Below are positions 45,764-55,093 of a DNA stretch of 64,000 nucleotides, piece by piece (position 1 is the first letter of the stretch; every line of letters begins with the position of its first letter). A program made the translations under genes and the position numbers. The DNA is from Tsukamurella sp. TY48 (GTDB taxonomy: Bacteria > Actinomycetota > Actinomycetes > Mycobacteriales > Mycobacteriaceae), in NCBI RefSeq assembly GCF_019656655.1, contig NZ_BPMV01000001.1, forward strand, positions 744,001 through 808,000. Reading direction: 5' to 3'. The notes below the pieces were generated by a model that worked only from the letters and a program-made list of their open reading frames with translations, did no database searches and was not told the origin of the DNA.

Positions 45764-47420
45764 CGTCGTCCCCCTCCGTCGCGGGCTTGCGGAAGGTGGG
45801 CTTGAGCGGGAGCGGACTCACCAGAATCCGGTGGCCGCGCTCCCGGGGCAGGGTGAGGCGGAAGCAGGCGCCGTTGCCGGGCTCGCCCCACGCCTCCAGC
45901 CGGCCGCTGTGCAGCCGGGCGTCCTCGATGCTGATGGCCAGGCCCAGTCCGGTGCCGCCGGAGCGCCGCACGCGCGACGGGTCCGAGCGCCAGAACCGGT
46001 TGAAGACCAGCTTCTCCTCACCCGGCCGCAGCCCCACGCCGTAGTCGCGCACCGTCACGGCGACGGCGTCGTCGTCGGCGCGCATGGTGAGGATCACCGG
46101 CTTCCCCTCGCTGTGGTCGATGGCGTTCGCGAGCAGGTTGCGCAGCACGCGTTCCACCCGGCGGGCGTCGGCGTCCACGATCACCGGATCGTCGGGCAGG
46201 TCCACGATGAGCTCGGTGCCGGACTCGTCGGCGAGGTGGCGCACGGTGCTGACGGCGGCGTTGATCGGCACATCGATGTCGATCTTCTCCGAGTGCAGTT
46301 CGGCCACGCCCGCGTCGTGCCGGGAGATCTCCAGCAGCTCGGCCAGCAGCAGCTCGAACCGGTCCAGTTCGGTGACCATCAGCTCGGTGGTGCGCCGCAG
46401 GCCCGGATCGAGTTCGTCGGCGGAGTCGGCGATCATGTCGGCGGCCATCCGCACGGTGGTCAGCGGGGTCCGCAGTTCGTGCGAGACGTCGGAGGTGAAC
46501 TGGCGTTGTAGATTGCCGAACTCCTCCAGCTGATTGATCTGCTTGGACAGCGATTCGGCCATGTCGTTGAAGCTCATCGCCAGCCGCGCGATGTCGTCCT
46601 CGCCGCGCACCGGCATCCGTTCCTTGAGCCGCCCCTCGGCGAACCGCACCGCGATCCGTGCTGCCGAGCGCACGGGCAGCACCACCTGCCGGGCCACCAG
46701 CAGGCTCACCGCCGCCAGCAGCACCAGCAGCACCGCGGCGCCGGTGACCAGCGTGCGCTGCATCAGGTTGAGGGTGTCCTCCTCCTGGGTCAGGGGGAAC
46801 ACCAGGTACAGCTCCAGTCCCTGCACGGACGACTGCACGGGGGTGCCGATCACCAGCACCTTGCCGTAGCGGCCCGTGCTGTCGGTGACCGTCGCGTGCT
46901 GATAAGCGGTCTGCCCGCTGCGCACGAAGGTCTGCAGCGACTGCGGGACCTCGCTCTCGGCGCCCACCACGGTGGGCGCCCGGCCGGCGCCGTGCGGCAC
47001 GATCAGCACCGGGTCGTAGCTGCCCGACCGGGCCGCCGACGGAGCCACGTCGGAGCCCTGGGTCACGAGGTTGGCGCGTACCTGCCGCAGCGTGGTCTCG
47101 ACCCCCTCGGGGCGGGCCTCGCTGCGGCTCAGCGTGACCTCGACCACCTGCTTGACCCGCGCCGTCTCCTCCTCACCGGCGGAGAGTTTGGCCTGGACCA
47201 GCTGAGTGGCGAGCTGCGAGGTGAGCACGAAGCCCAACAGCAGCAGCACCGCGAGGCTCAGTGCCAGCGTGGAGGTCACCACGCGCCACTGCAGGGACCG
47301 GCGCCACACCCGGCCGGCATAGGTGAGGGACTGTCCGGCGAACCGGGCGACCCCCGTGAGCAGTTCACGGGGGTCGCGCGGCAGGTCGCGCAGGTCCTGC
47401 AGGCGGGGACGCTTCACCAT
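45756..47420 (-). CDS. mtrB: Sensor histidine kinase MtrB
   Basis: A 554-residue membrane kinase. Two membrane helices (about residues 42-66 and 224-246) flank an extracytoplasmic region. HAMP follows, then the HisKA box with [10 protein letters not shown] (His near 314), and the ATPase domain with [17 protein letters not shown] and GTGLGL. It phosphorylates MtrA to control cell-wall enzymes and replication-linked genes. It lies 19 bases after mtrA and overlaps lpqB by 8 bases, so it belongs to the conserved mtrA-mtrB-lpqB operon. Confidence 0.96.
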   Translation of the reverse strand: MVKRPRLQDLRDLPRDPRELLTGVARFAGQSLTYAGRVWRRSLQWRVVTSTLALSLAVLLLLGFVLTSQLATQLVQAKLSAGEEETARVKQVVEVTLSRSEARPEGVETTLRQVRANLVTQGSDVAPSAARSGSYDPVLIVPHGAGRAPTVVGAESEVPQSLQTFVRSGQTAYQHATVTDSTGRYGKVLVIGTPVQSSVQGLELYLVFPLTQEEDTLNLMQRTLVTGAAVLLVLLAAVSLLVARQVVLPVRSAARIAVRFAEGRLKERMPVRGEDDIARLAMSFNDMAESLSKQINQLEEFGNLQRQFTSDVSHELRTPLTTVRMAADMIADSADELDPGLRRTTELMVTELDRFELLLAELLEISRHDAGVAELHSEKIDIDVPINAAVSTVRHLADESGTELIVDLPDDPVIVDADARRVERVLRNLLANAIDHSEGKPVILTMRADDDAVAVTVRDYGVGLRPGEEKLVFNRFWRSDPSRVRRSGGTGLGLAISIEDARLHSGRLEAWGEPGNGACFRLTLPRERGHRILVSPLPLKPTFRKPATEGDDDA

Positions 47421-47439
47421 GCGGCGCTCACGATGCGCC

Positions 47440-48126
47440 TCACGCCGGGCCGGCCTTGTAGCCGACTCCCCTCAGCGTGAGCACGATCTCCGGGTTCTCC
47501 GGGTCCTTCTCGATCTTCGCGCGCAGACGCTGGATGTGGACGTTGACCAGCCGGGTGTCGGCCGGGTGCCGGTAGCCCCACACCTGTTCGAGCAGCACGT
47601 CGCGGGTGAACACCTGGCGCGGTTTGCGGGCCATGGTCACCAGCAGGTCGAACTCGGTGGGGGTGAGCGGCACGACCTCGCCGTCGCGGGTCACCTTGTG
47701 CGCCGGGACGTCGATGATCACGTTGCCGATCGAGAGCAGCTCGCTGGGCTCGTCGGCGGTGCGGCGCAGCCGGGCGCGCACGCGGGCCACCAGCTCCTTG
47801 GGCTTGAAGGGTTTGATCACGTAGTCGTCGGCGCCGGACTCGAGGCCCAGCACCACGTCCACGGTGTCGGCCTTGGCGGTGAGCATCACGATCGGCACGT
47901 TGGAGTCGGCGCGCAGCACGCGCGCCACGTCGATGCCGTTCATGCCGGGCAGCATGAGGTCGAGCAGCACGAGATCGGGGCGGAACTCGCGGGCCGCGCC
48001 GAGGGCCTGCGTGCCGTCGCCCACCACCATCGAGTCGAAGCCCTCGTTGCGCAGCACGATGGTGAGCATCTCCGCCAGCGCCGGATCGTCGTCGATCACC
48101 AGGATGCGGGGTTTCATACTGTCCAT
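47440..48126 (-). CDS. mtrA: Response regulator MtrA
   Basis: A 228-residue OmpR-family regulator, the same length as mycobacterial MtrA. The phospho-acceptor is Asp56 in LLDLMLPG, the acidic pocket DDD is at 12-14 and the conserved Lys lies in [10 protein letters not shown]. The winged-helix DNA-binding domain ends in LRGVGYKAG. MtrA controls cell-wall hydrolases and acts at the replication origin. The start at 48126 (MDSMKPR) matches the mycobacterial form. An inverted repeat (48127-48144) lies directly in front of the ATG, in the 52-base gap to the divergent tmk gene. Confidence 0.97.
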   Translation of the reverse strand: MDSMKPRILVIDDDPALAEMLTIVLRNEGFDSMVVGDGTQALGAAREFRPDLVLLDLMLPGMNGIDVARVLRADSNVPIVMLTAKADTVDVVLGLESGADDYVIKPFKPKELVARVRARLRRTADEPSELLSIGNVIIDVPAHKVTRDGEVVPLTPTEFDLLVTMARKPRQVFTRDVLLEQVWGYRHPADTRLVNVHIQRLRAKIEKDPENPEIVLTLRGVGYKAGPA

Positions 48127-48144
48127 ATTGTCACCGCGGACAAT
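48127..48144. promoter_or_regulatory. Inverted repeat in the mtrA-tmk divergent gap
   Basis: ATTGTC-N6-GACAAT is a perfect 6-bp inverted repeat touching the mtrA start codon. It includes GTCACCGCG (48130-48138), similar to the GTCACAgcG motif recalled for MtrA, so autoregulation is possible. Confidence 0.4.
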
Positions 48145-48178
48145 GTTCGCGCCGCTACGACACCTAGCATTGCCGCCT

Positions 48179-48820
48179 ATGGGAACTCTGGTGGCGATCG
48201 AGGGGCTCGACGGGGCGGGCAAGAACACCCTCACCCGGGCGGTCACGGAGCGGCTCACCGGCCGTGGTCTCACCGTGGAGGCGCTGGCCTTCCCGCGGTA
48301 CGGGCGCTCGATCCACGCCGATCTCGCGGCCGAGGCGCTGCGCGGCGGGCACGGCGACGCCACGGCGTCGGTGTACGGCATGGGCCTGCTGTTCGCGCTG
48401 GACCGGCGCGACGCGGCGGATGAGATCCGCGGCCTGCTCGGCGCGCACGACGTGGTGCTGCTGGACCGGTACGCCGCATCGTCGGCGGCGTACAGCGCGG
48501 CCCGCCTGGGCGAGTCGGCCGACGGTGCCGCCGCGGCCTGGGTGCGCGAGTTGGAGTTCGAGCGGTTCGGCCTGCCGGTGCCCGATCTGCAGGTGTACCT
48601 GGACGTGCCGGTGGCGGTGGCCGCCGAGCGGGCCCGCTCCCGGGAGGCGGCCGACGCCTCGCGCACCCGCGACGCCTACGAGCGGGACGCCGACCTGCAG
48701 GTCCGCACGGGCGCGGTGTACTCCGGGCTGGCCGCGGCGGGGTGGGTGTCGCCGTGGCGGGTGCACGGGGTCGACGATGCCCCGGAGCTGCTGGCCGACG
48801 CGATCGCGGACCCTTCCTAA
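48179..48820 (+). CDS. tmk: Thymidylate kinase
   Basis: A 213-residue dTMP kinase. The P-loop is EGLDGAGKNTL at residues 8-18, with Asn after the lysine as in actinobacterial forms. AFPRYG is the substrate-binding block and VLLDRYAAS carries the DR motif. The lid region contains RSREAADASRTRD. It makes dTDP for DNA synthesis and is the Rv3247c equivalent beside mtrA. It is divergent from mtrA with 52 bases between start codons, so their promoters must overlap. A GC-rich hairpin follows the stop. Confidence 0.94.
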   Translation: MGTLVAIEGLDGAGKNTLTRAVTERLTGRGLTVEALAFPRYGRSIHADLAAEALRGGHGDATASVYGMGLLFALDRRDAADEIRGLLGAHDVVLLDRYAASSAAYSAARLGESADGAAAAWVRELEFERFGLPVPDLQVYLDVPVAVAAERARSREAADASRTRDAYERDADLQVRTGAVYSGLAAAGWVSPWRVHGVDDAPELLADAIADPS

Positions 48821-48865
48821 GAAGTCACTGCAGGCGCAGCGTGCCCTGCGGCCCACCGTCGAGCA

Positions 48866-48893
48866 GCCGGCCGGCCGCGTCGAGCCGGCCGGC
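48866..48893. terminator. GC-rich hairpin between tmk and mrp
   Basis: GCCGGCCGG (48866-48874) pairs with CCGGCCGGC (48885-48893) around a 10-base loop, 46 bases after the tmk stop. No T-run follows. Confidence 0.5.
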
Positions 48894-48953
48894 CCCCGGT
48901 CCCGGTGCGGCCGCGCTCGGCCGATTTCCCTGCCCGGATACGATGGAGGGGCT

Positions 48954-50090
48954 ATGACTGCGGTAACGGAAGACGCGATCCGGTCGGCCCTGGCCACCGT
49001 GAACGACCCCGAGATCGGGAAGCCGATCACCGATCTGGGGATGGTGAAGTCGGTCGCGGTGCAACCCGACTCGTCGGTCGATGTCGAGGTGTACCTGACC
49101 ACGTCGGCGTGCCCCATGCGCAGCCAGATCGTGGACCGCGTGCGGACCGCCGTCGCGGACGTCCCCGGCGCGGGTGAGGTGCGCGTCGAGCTGGACGTGA
49201 TGAACGACGAGCAGCGCGCGGAGCTGCGCAAGACGGTGCGCGGCGATAAGGCCGAGCCGGTGATCCCCTTCGCCCAGCCCGGGTCGCTGACCCGCGTGTA
49301 CGCGGTGGCGTCGGGCAAGGGCGGCGTGGGCAAGAGCTCGGTGACCGTGAACCTGGCCGCGGCGCTGGCCGCGCGCGGGCTCTCGGTGGGTGTGCTGGAC
49401 GCCGATATCTACGGCCACTCGGTGCCGCGGATGATGGGCACCGAGGCGCGGCCCACCCAGGTGGATTCGATGATCATGCCGCCGCAGGCGCACGGCGTGA
49501 AGGTGATCTCGGTGGCCATGTTCACCAGCGGGAACACCCCCGTGGTGTGGCGCGGCCCGATGCTGCACCGCGCGTTGCAGCAGTTCCTGGCCGATGTCTT
49601 CTGGGGTGATCTCGATGTGCTTCTGCTCGACCTGCCGCCCGGCACCGGTGATGTGGCGATCTCGATCGCGCAGCTGATCCCGGGCGCGGAGATCCTGGTG
49701 GTCACCACGCCGCAGACGGCGGCGGCCGAGGTGGCCGAGCGGGCCGGTGCCATCGCGCTGCAGACCCGTCAGCGGGTGGCCGGCGTGATCGAGAACATGG
49801 CCGGTCTCACCCTGCCCGACGGGACGGTGCTGGACGTCTTCGGTTCCGGCGGCGGCGAGCAGGTGGCCGCCCGGCTCACCCGCGCCGTGGGCGCCGATGT
49901 GCCACTGCTGGGCCAGATCCCGCTCGATCCGCAGCTGCGCGAGGCGGGCGACGCGGGTACCCCGGTGGTGCTGTCCGATCCCGAATCCCCCACCGGCACG
50001 GCGCTGCGCGCCATCGCCGACAAGCTGGCCGTGCGCAAGCGCGGGCTCGCGGGCATGAGCCTGGGGATCGACACCACGCGTCACCTGTGA
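48954..50090 (+). CDS. mrp: Mrp/NBP35-family iron-sulfur cluster carrier ATPase
   Basis: A 378-residue Mrp protein. A MIP18-type (DUF59) domain with NDPEIGKPITDLGM and TTSACPMR fills the first 80 residues. The ATPase domain follows with deviant Walker A ASGKGGVGKSS at 119-129 and LLLDLPPGTGD as Walker B. The C-terminal CxxC that binds a cluster in many homologues is not seen (VIENMAGLTLPDG is in that place). Cluster carriage by this protein is therefore uncertain. The ATG is preceded by GGAGGGG. It corresponds to Rv1229c and starts the block shared with the sigE region. Confidence 0.93.
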   Translation: MTAVTEDAIRSALATVNDPEIGKPITDLGMVKSVAVQPDSSVDVEVYLTTSACPMRSQIVDRVRTAVADVPGAGEVRVELDVMNDEQRAELRKTVRGDKAEPVIPFAQPGSLTRVYAVASGKGGVGKSSVTVNLAAALAARGLSVGVLDADIYGHSVPRMMGTEARPTQVDSMIMPPQAHGVKVISVAMFTSGNTPVVWRGPMLHRALQQFLADVFWGDLDVLLLDLPPGTGDVAISIAQLIPGAEILVVTTPQTAAAEVAERAGAIALQTRQRVAGVIENMAGLTLPDGTVLDVFGSGGGEQVAARLTRAVGADVPLLGQIPLDPQLREAGDAGTPVVLSDPESPTGTALRAIADKLAVRKRGLAGMSLGIDTTRHL

Positions 50091-50491
50091 GCTTCGAGCT
50101 CGTCGTCGGTCCGCCGCCGCTCGCCGACTACGTTCGGCTGCGGGCGGATTCGGGGCTGTCGCCGAAATCGGAGGAGCAGGCCGCGGGTGCGCTCGCGAAC
50201 AGTTGGCGCTGGTGCCACGTGCTGTCCGACGGTGCGGTGGTCGGCATGGGCCGGGTGCTGGGCGACGGCGGCTGGTACTTCCACATCGCCGATATGGCCA
50301 CGCTGCCCACGTATCAGGGCCGCGGGATCGGGCGGGCCATCCTGGAGTGGCTGATCGCTGAGATCCGCACCCACGCGCCCGCGGATCCGTACATCACGCT
50401 GATGGCCGACGGTCCCGGTCGCCCGCTGTACCGCAAGCTCGGCTTCGTCGAGACGGCACCGCACAGCCTCGGCATGCGGCTTCCCGTCTAG
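50087..50491 (+). CDS. GNAT-family N-acetyltransferase
   Basis: A 134-residue GNAT protein. ADMATLPTYQGRGIGRAILEWLI contains the acetyl-CoA-binding QxxGxG motif. PLYRKLGFVETAPHSLGMRL is the C-terminal motif that closes the fold, and the size is that of single-domain acetyltransferases. The GTG overlaps the mrp stop (GTGA), so it is co-translated with mrp. The substrate is unknown. Right after its stop begins an array of 19-bp repeats. Confidence 0.85.
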   Translation: MSFELVVGPPPLADYVRLRADSGLSPKSEEQAAGALANSWRWCHVLSDGAVVGMGRVLGDGGWYFHIADMATLPTYQGRGIGRAILEWLIAEIRTHAPADPYITLMADGPGRPLYRKLGFVETAPHSLGMRLPV

Positions 50492-50501
50492 CCTTCCGGT
50501 T

Positions 50502-50582
50502 GTCCGATCCGCGGCCGGTAGTCCGATCCGCGCCCGATAGTCCGATCCGCGGCCGGTAGCGGGCAGCGGATCGCACTACCGG
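50502..50582 (+). repeat. 19-bp tandem repeat array, left flank of the DUF559-like gene
   Basis: Units GTCCGATCCGCGGCCGGTA at 50502-50520, 50521-50539 (two or three changes) and 50540-50558 stand head to tail. They are followed by an inverted partial copy (GCGGATCGCACTACCGG, 50566-50582). The last direct copy and the inverted copy can form a hairpin. Confidence 0.85.
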
Positions 50583-50592
50583 AGGGGATAGT

Positions 50593-51507
50593 TCAGGCGA
50601 CGGCGAGGAGGCCGTTCCGCACCAGTGCGGGGGTGAGGATGTCCCGCAGCCGGTTCGGCGCCGCGAGTTCCCGCCACTGCCAGCGCACCACCTCAACGCC
50701 CGAGGCAGCGAATGCGGCATGGCGCCGCTTCTCGTCGGCGAGCGCGCTGTCGACTTCGGCCGGATCGGCCCCGTATTTGCCGCGGCCGTCGAATTCGCCG
50801 GTCATCGGTCCCCGATCGAAGTCCGCGACGTAGGTTTCACCCTCGATCGTGCGCGGCACCTGAAGTCGCGGCATCGGCAGACCCGCGGCCAGGATCTGCA
50901 TCCTGGACCACGATTCGCCCGCCGATTCACTGCGGTCGACGGAGAGTTCCACTGCCCTGCGCGCCACGAACGCCCCGGTCCGCCCGCTGAGCAGGGCGAG
51001 GCACTGCGTCAGATCCGCGAGCTCGACGGGCGGTGGGTCGATCGGGCTCGGATAGCGCCGGATCAACCGCACGGCGTCGATCGCGCACACACCGCGGTCC
51101 ACATCGCCCGACATGGCGACGTCGATCGCCGTCCGGCATCGCGTGGTCACGCGGACACCGTCGACCACGGTCACCTGATCCGCGGGCAACGGCCGGGGGT
51201 GGATGTGCAGACCGCGTCGTCTCCCGCCACCGCTCATGCGGTCGACCGTGAAGTGGACGAGGCTGCGGTCCGGATGCAGCACCGGGATGCCGTGGAGGGC
51301 GGCGGCGCTCTGATGACTGACGACGGCGCCGCAGGTTGTGGCGGCGGCCAGGATGCGCTCGCGGTACAGCTCCCATGCCGGGGCGTCGGTGTTCGGTCCG
51401 TAGACGCCGTGCGCCAGGCGCCGGATGCCCGCGCCGGTCTCGCGAGCGATCCGGGCGTCGCTCCACCCCATCAGCTTGAGTTGCTGCCGCGTCCAGATCC
51501 GCCCCAT
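50593..51507 (-). CDS. AbiEi-type N-domain / DUF559 (Vsr-like nuclease fold) protein
   Basis: A 304-residue protein. The N-terminus (MGRIWTRQQLKLMGWSDARI) resembles the helix-turn-helix of AbiEi-type antitoxins, continuing with VVSHQSAAALHGIPVL. The C-terminal 100 residues (YVADFDRGPMTGEFDGRGKYG, then VRWQWREL) match the DUF559/Vsr-like PD-(D/E)xK fold, with FDGRGKY as the putative catalytic D-G-K block. Similar solitary genes are common in actinobacteria and have no proven role. The start could also be the ATG at 51561. The gene stands between two inverted 19-bp repeat arrays and breaks the mrp-tatB order, which suggests a mobile or selfish unit. Confidence 0.75.
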   Translation of the reverse strand: MGRIWTRQQLKLMGWSDARIARETGAGIRRLAHGVYGPNTDAPAWELYRERILAAATTCGAVVSHQSAAALHGIPVLHPDRSLVHFTVDRMSGGGRRRGLHIHPRPLPADQVTVVDGVRVTTRCRTAIDVAMSGDVDRGVCAIDAVRLIRRYPSPIDPPPVELADLTQCLALLSGRTGAFVARRAVELSVDRSESAGESWSRMQILAAGLPMPRLQVPRTIEGETYVADFDRGPMTGEFDGRGKYGADPAEVDSALADEKRRHAAFAASGVEVVRWQWRELAAPNRLRDILTPALVRNGLLAVA

Positions 51508-51621
51508 GCACCCAGTGAACTCGATGCCGTGCTCCGGACAGGGTGCTCGGCGGCCGTCCATCCACAGGATCGGCGTTATCCACAGGGACAGCCCCCTCCG
51601 GGAGCTGCAACCGCTGCCGAT

Positions 51622-51675
51622 TACCGGCCGCGGATCGCACCACCGGCAGCGGATGGGACTGCCGGCCGCGGCAGC
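51622..51675 (-). repeat. 19-bp repeat array in inverted orientation, right flank of the DUF559-like gene
   Basis: TACCGGCCGCGGATCGCAC (51622-51640) is the reverse complement of the left-flank unit with one change. Diverged units follow at 51641-51659 and 51660-51675. The two arrays face each other across about 1.06 kb. Confidence 0.8.
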
Positions 51676-51679
51676 AGGG

Positions 51680-52159
51680 CTATGTGGCGTCCGGATCGAA
51701 GGGTGGGCGTTCGCCGGGGGTGAGGGGCTCGTGGATGCGGGGCATCGTCGGCATCGGACCGGGCGGCACCTCGAGGGGCGCGGCGTCGACCGCGGCGGCG
51801 GGTACCTGCTCCGTGCCGTTGATGATCTTGGAGACGTTGAGCGAATCGGCGGTGGACCGCACCTGATCCCCCATCTGCCGGATCACGGTGTCGTCGCCGT
51901 CCAGCAGGTGCTTGGTGACGATGGCGGTGGGCGTCATCCCGCGCAGGTTCTGGATCTGCTGCAGCGGCTCGCGCAGGGAATCGAAATCGGAACCCATATC
52001 GTCTTTGAGCTGCTGCGTGGCGCCGGTCGCGTACTCGCGCACCTGGCGCAGCGCGGTGAAGAACCAGTTCACGGCACCCGGCAGTCGCTCGGGACCCAGG
52101 ATCACCAGGCCCACCACGACCAGCATGAGGATCTCCCCCATACCGAGATTCGAGAACAC
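51680..52159 (-). CDS. tatB: Twin-arginine translocase subunit TatB
   Basis: A 159-residue TatB-type protein. The single N-terminal membrane helix ([19 protein letters not shown]) has the hinge LGPERLP of TatA/B. An amphipathic helix ([17 protein letters not shown]) and a long charged, proline-rich tail follow, which is the TatB rather than TatA length. It is part of the receptor for folded Tat substrates. The start is GTG. It is 25 bases after htrA, matching the htrA-tatB order of the Rv1223-Rv1224 region. Confidence 0.93.
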   Translation of the reverse strand: MFSNLGMGEILMLVVVGLVILGPERLPGAVNWFFTALRQVREYATGATQQLKDDMGSDFDSLREPLQQIQNLRGMTPTAIVTKHLLDGDDTVIRQMGDQVRSTADSLNVSKIINGTEQVPAAAVDAAPLEVPPGPMPTMPRIHEPLTPGERPPFDPDAT

Positions 52160-52184
52160 CCTGCCATGGTAGCCGGGTCCGGTG

Positions 52185-53687
52185 TCAGGCCGCGGTCGGC
52201 GTCACCTTGATCGGCACCTGGCGGCCGTCGCGCACCACCGTCACCGTGGTCTCCTTGCCCACACCCACGGCGCGGATCTCCACGGCGAGCGCGGCGGAAT
52301 CGTCGATCTCCTTGTCGCCGACCTTGGTGATCACGTCGCCCTCGCGGATGCCCGCCTTCTCGGCGGCGGCGCCCTTCTTCACGTTCTCCACCTGGACGCC
52401 CTGCGCGGTCTCGTTGCGTACCTCTCGGCCGTTGATGCCGATCTCCGCGTGCACGATCTTGTCGCCGCGGATCAGTGCCTGCGCGATGGGCTGGAAGACG
52501 TTGGAGGCGATGGCGAAACCGAGGCCCTCCGACCCGCCGGACGCCGACCGGATGATGGTGTTCATGCCGATCTGCCGGCCCTGCAGGTCGATGAGCGGGC
52601 CACCGGAGTTACCGGGGTTGATCGACGCATCGGTCTGCACGCTGTCGAAGACGGCGGGCGGGTTCGGACCGAGCGGCGGTGCCAGCACGGGACGGTGGAT
52701 GGCGGAGACGACGCCGGTGGTCACCGACTGCCGCAGGCCGCGCGGCGAGCCGACGGCCATCACGGGCTGCCCGGGGACCAGCTTGTCGGAGTCGCCGATG
52801 GTGATCTGCTTCAGGCCGTCGACGGCCACCTTGACCACGGCGATATCGGTCGCGGGGTCGGCGCCGACCAGCTTCGCCGGCACCCGCTGACCGCTGGAGA
52901 AGACCACCTCGATCTTCGCGTCCTTGTTCTGCTGCGCCAGGTCGATCACGTGGTTGTTGGTCATGATGTAGCCGCCGCCGGCGTCGATCACCGAACCCGA
53001 GCCCTGCGATCCGTCGGTCTTGGTGAAGATCTCGAGGGTCACCACGCTGGCGGCGACCGAGCCGGCGAGGGCGGCGTAGGCCCCGTCGTCGGGCACCTTC
53101 GCATCGTCGACGGGCAGCGCGACGCGCTTATCGGTCAGCTGCTGCACGGTGGTGCCGGTGACCCGGCCGATGACGCCGCCCAGCAGTCCGCCGACGAGGC
53201 CGATGACGAGGGCGATCGATCCGAGGACGATGAGCGCGCGGTTGTCGATCCGGCGGCCGAACAGCACATCGCTCACGCCGAGTTTGCCCGGATCGGGCTT
53301 CGGTTCGGGCTTGGGCGGCGCGTCGAGTCCCGGATCACCCAGGGCGGCGGGGCTGTCGGTATCGCGCCAGGGGTCTGCGGGCTGCTCCGGCTTCTCCGGG
53401 TCGAGCGAGGCCGCGTAGGGATCGCGCTGCAGGGTGTCGACGCTGCCCGGGGGCCGGGAGAAGGCCTCGGTCAGCACGGGGTCCGGGGCCGCCGCGCGGG
53501 GCTGGGGCCGCGCACCGTCGCCGTTCCGGGCGGACCGGGGCTCGAACGAGCCGGACAGCCCGTCGGGCCGGCCGAAGACCACCTGTTCGCCCTCGGAGAC
53601 GGAGGGACGGTGCGTGGGGCGCGGCTCGAGCCGCGGGCGCGCCGCATCGCTCGCGGGCTGAGACTGGTCGCTCGGGTCGGACGTCAC
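52185..53687 (-). CDS. htrA: HtrA-type serine protease with PDZ domain
   Basis: A 500-residue DegP/HtrA protein. A 170-residue proline-rich cytoplasmic region is followed by one membrane helix with [19 protein letters not shown] sequence (about residues 150-175). The trypsin-like domain has the catalytic triad in TNNHVIDL (His), [10 protein letters not shown] (Asp) and [11 protein letters not shown] (Ser). A C-terminal PDZ domain has the [16 protein letters not shown] segment. It degrades misfolded extracytoplasmic proteins. It lies 9 bases after rseA, in a conserved sigE-linked stress module. The start is GTG. Confidence 0.94.
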   Translation of the reverse strand: MTSDPSDQSQPASDAARPRLEPRPTHRPSVSEGEQVVFGRPDGLSGSFEPRSARNGDGARPQPRAAAPDPVLTEAFSRPPGSVDTLQRDPYAASLDPEKPEQPADPWRDTDSPAALGDPGLDAPPKPEPKPDPGKLGVSDVLFGRRIDNRALIVLGSIALVIGLVGGLLGGVIGRVTGTTVQQLTDKRVALPVDDAKVPDDGAYAALAGSVAASVVTLEIFTKTDGSQGSGSVIDAGGGYIMTNNHVIDLAQQNKDAKIEVVFSSGQRVPAKLVGADPATDIAVVKVAVDGLKQITIGDSDKLVPGQPVMAVGSPRGLRQSVTTGVVSAIHRPVLAPPLGPNPPAVFDSVQTDASINPGNSGGPLIDLQGRQIGMNTIIRSASGGSEGLGFAIASNVFQPIAQALIRGDKIVHAEIGINGREVRNETAQGVQVENVKKGAAAEKAGIREGDVITKVGDKEIDDSAALAVEIRAVGVGKETTVTVVRDGRQVPIKVTPTAA

Positions 53688-53696
53688 GGCTCGAAT

Positions 53697-54086
53697 CTAC
53701 CGAGCGTTCCGCCGCCGACCGCGCTTGTTGCGCTCGTCGCGTCGCGAGGACTCGGGGTTGAACGTGGGAAATCCCTCGAACGGGGCGGGACCGGCCTGGT
53801 CTCCGCAGCATTCGGTGGGGATCTGCGCGAGCTGGCCGAGCAACCGGTTCGGCACGCTGATCTCGCCGGACTCGCGGAGCGTGTTACGCACCTGGCGCTG
53901 CGCGTCCACCTCGGCCGCGCACATGGGGCACTGGGCGATGTGGGTGCCGGCGCGCAGGTGAGCGTTCATCCGCAGCTCACCGTCGACGAAGGCCACCACG
54001 GCCTCGAAGGCGAGGTGCTCGGTGGACGAGAACTCGCCGGGGCGACGGGCGAAGGCCCGTTTGAAGCTGCCGCTGAGGTGCTCCAT
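53697..54086 (-). CDS. rseA: Anti-sigma-E factor RseA (zinc ZAS domain)
   Basis: A 129-residue ZAS-type anti-sigma factor. GTHIAQCPMCAAEVDAQ holds the H-x3-C-x2-C zinc motif, and EAVVAFVDGELRMNAH is the helix that binds the sigma factor. The C-terminus is basic (ERNKRGRRRNAR). A second cysteine pair (TECCGD) lies further on. It holds SigE inactive until surface or oxidative stress triggers its release. It is followed after 9 bases by htrA. The gap to sigE is 119 bases, larger than a coupled operon but on the same strand. Confidence 0.92.
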   Translation of the reverse strand: MEHLSGSFKRAFARRPGEFSSTEHLAFEAVVAFVDGELRMNAHLRAGTHIAQCPMCAAEVDAQRQVRNTLRESGEISVPNRLLGQLAQIPTECCGDQAGPAPFEGFPTFNPESSRRDERNKRGRRRNAR

Positions 54087-54205
54087 CGCGCCTCCCCTCT
54101 ATCCGTATCGCTGGAATCGTGACCCTGTTCTCAGGGTACCTGCCACTGTACGGACAACGAACGGACCGGAGCCACGGTTCCCTGGTGTGACGTGCTCGGC
54201 GCGCG

Positions 54206-54859
54206 TCAGTACGACAGCGAGGCGCTGCTGGTCAGGCCCTGATTCTCGAGGGCCTCGCGGATCGACTTGCGGCCGCGGTGGATGCGCGAGCGCACGGTGC
54301 CCAGCTTGACGCCGAGCGTGGCCGCGACCTCTTCGTAGGACAGGCCCTCGATGTCGGCGAGCACGACCGCGGCACGGAACTCGGGCGAGAGCGCGTCGAG
54401 CGCGGTCTGCAGCTGCGGGTTCAGGTTGGCGTCGGCGTAGATCTGGCCGGGGTCCGGATCGTCGGACGGAACCCGCTCGTAGTCCTCGGGCAGCGCTTCC
54501 ATGCGGATGCGGTTGCGGCGGCGGACCATGTCGAGGAACAGGTTCGTGGTGATGCGGTGCAGCCAGCCCTCGAAGGTGCCGGGCTCGTAGCTCTGGAGGC
54601 TGCGGAAGACGCGGATGAAGGTTTCCTGCGTGAGGTCCTCGGCGTCCTGCGCGTTGCCGGAGAGGCGGTAGGCAAGCCGGTACACACGGTCGGCGTGCTC
54701 CCGGACCAGTTCGTCCCACGACGGCATGACCGAGCGGTCACCCGTCGCGTCGAAGGCGGCGGTGCCCGTCGTATCGGCCGCGCGCTCATCGTCGAACGTC
54801 GCGTACCGAGCCGTCTGCTCAGGCTCTTGCTGGGGTCCGGCCTTTCGGGCCAGGGCCAT
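54206..54859 (-). CDS. sigE: ECF sigma factor SigE
   Basis: A 217-residue ECF sigma factor. Region 2 has [21 protein letters not shown] and [20 protein letters not shown]. Region 4 has [21 protein letters not shown] and [18 protein letters not shown]. These match mycobacterial SigE, the envelope-stress sigma factor. The ribosome-binding site GAGGAGGAG is 4-5 bases before the ATG. A GGAAC-N18-GTT promoter lies 48 bases upstream, which supports control by SigH or itself. It is divergent from the O-methyltransferase gene, as with Rv1221 and Rv1220c. Confidence 0.95.
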   Translation of the reverse strand: MALARKAGPQQEPEQTARYATFDDERAADTTGTAAFDATGDRSVMPSWDELVREHADRVYRLAYRLSGNAQDAEDLTQETFIRVFRSLQSYEPGTFEGWLHRITTNLFLDMVRRRNRIRMEALPEDYERVPSDDPDPGQIYADANLNPQLQTALDALSPEFRAAVVLADIEGLSYEEVAATLGVKLGTVRSRIHRGRKSIREALENQGLTSSASLSY

Positions 54860-54906
54860 TGCTCTCCTCCTCGTGCCCCGGCCGCTCGGCTGGGGTCCTA
54901 CAGAAG

Positions 54907-54932
54907 AACCGACCGCCCGCCCGTTTTGTTCC
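54907..54932 (-). promoter_or_regulatory. ECF (SigH/SigE-type) promoter of sigE
   Basis: GGAAC (54932-54928), exactly 18 bases, then GTT (54909-54907) on the minus strand, 48 bases before the sigE ATG. In M. tuberculosis sigE has a SigH-dependent promoter, which agrees. Nothing else was recognised in the remaining part of the 234-base gap up to 55093. Confidence 0.6.
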
Positions 54933-55093
54933 TTCTCGAACCCGGCGACGGGTGTTCTTCACTGACCGATACCTTTCCCTGGCGGAGTGTGGGAGTGCTG
55001 ATTCCTCCCTGAGTGTTGCCTGTGCATCCTTCGCGGTCGCTAACGATCGAGTCACGGCCCGGTTACCGGCGGGCGACCGGTTAGGCTTTTCCC

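Noticed and set aside
51576..51584. Perfect DnaA box TTATCCACA, with a weaker one 18 bases before it
   Set aside because: A 9-mer is expected by chance about once in two such windows. There is no dnaA, dnaN or AT-rich origin region nearby.
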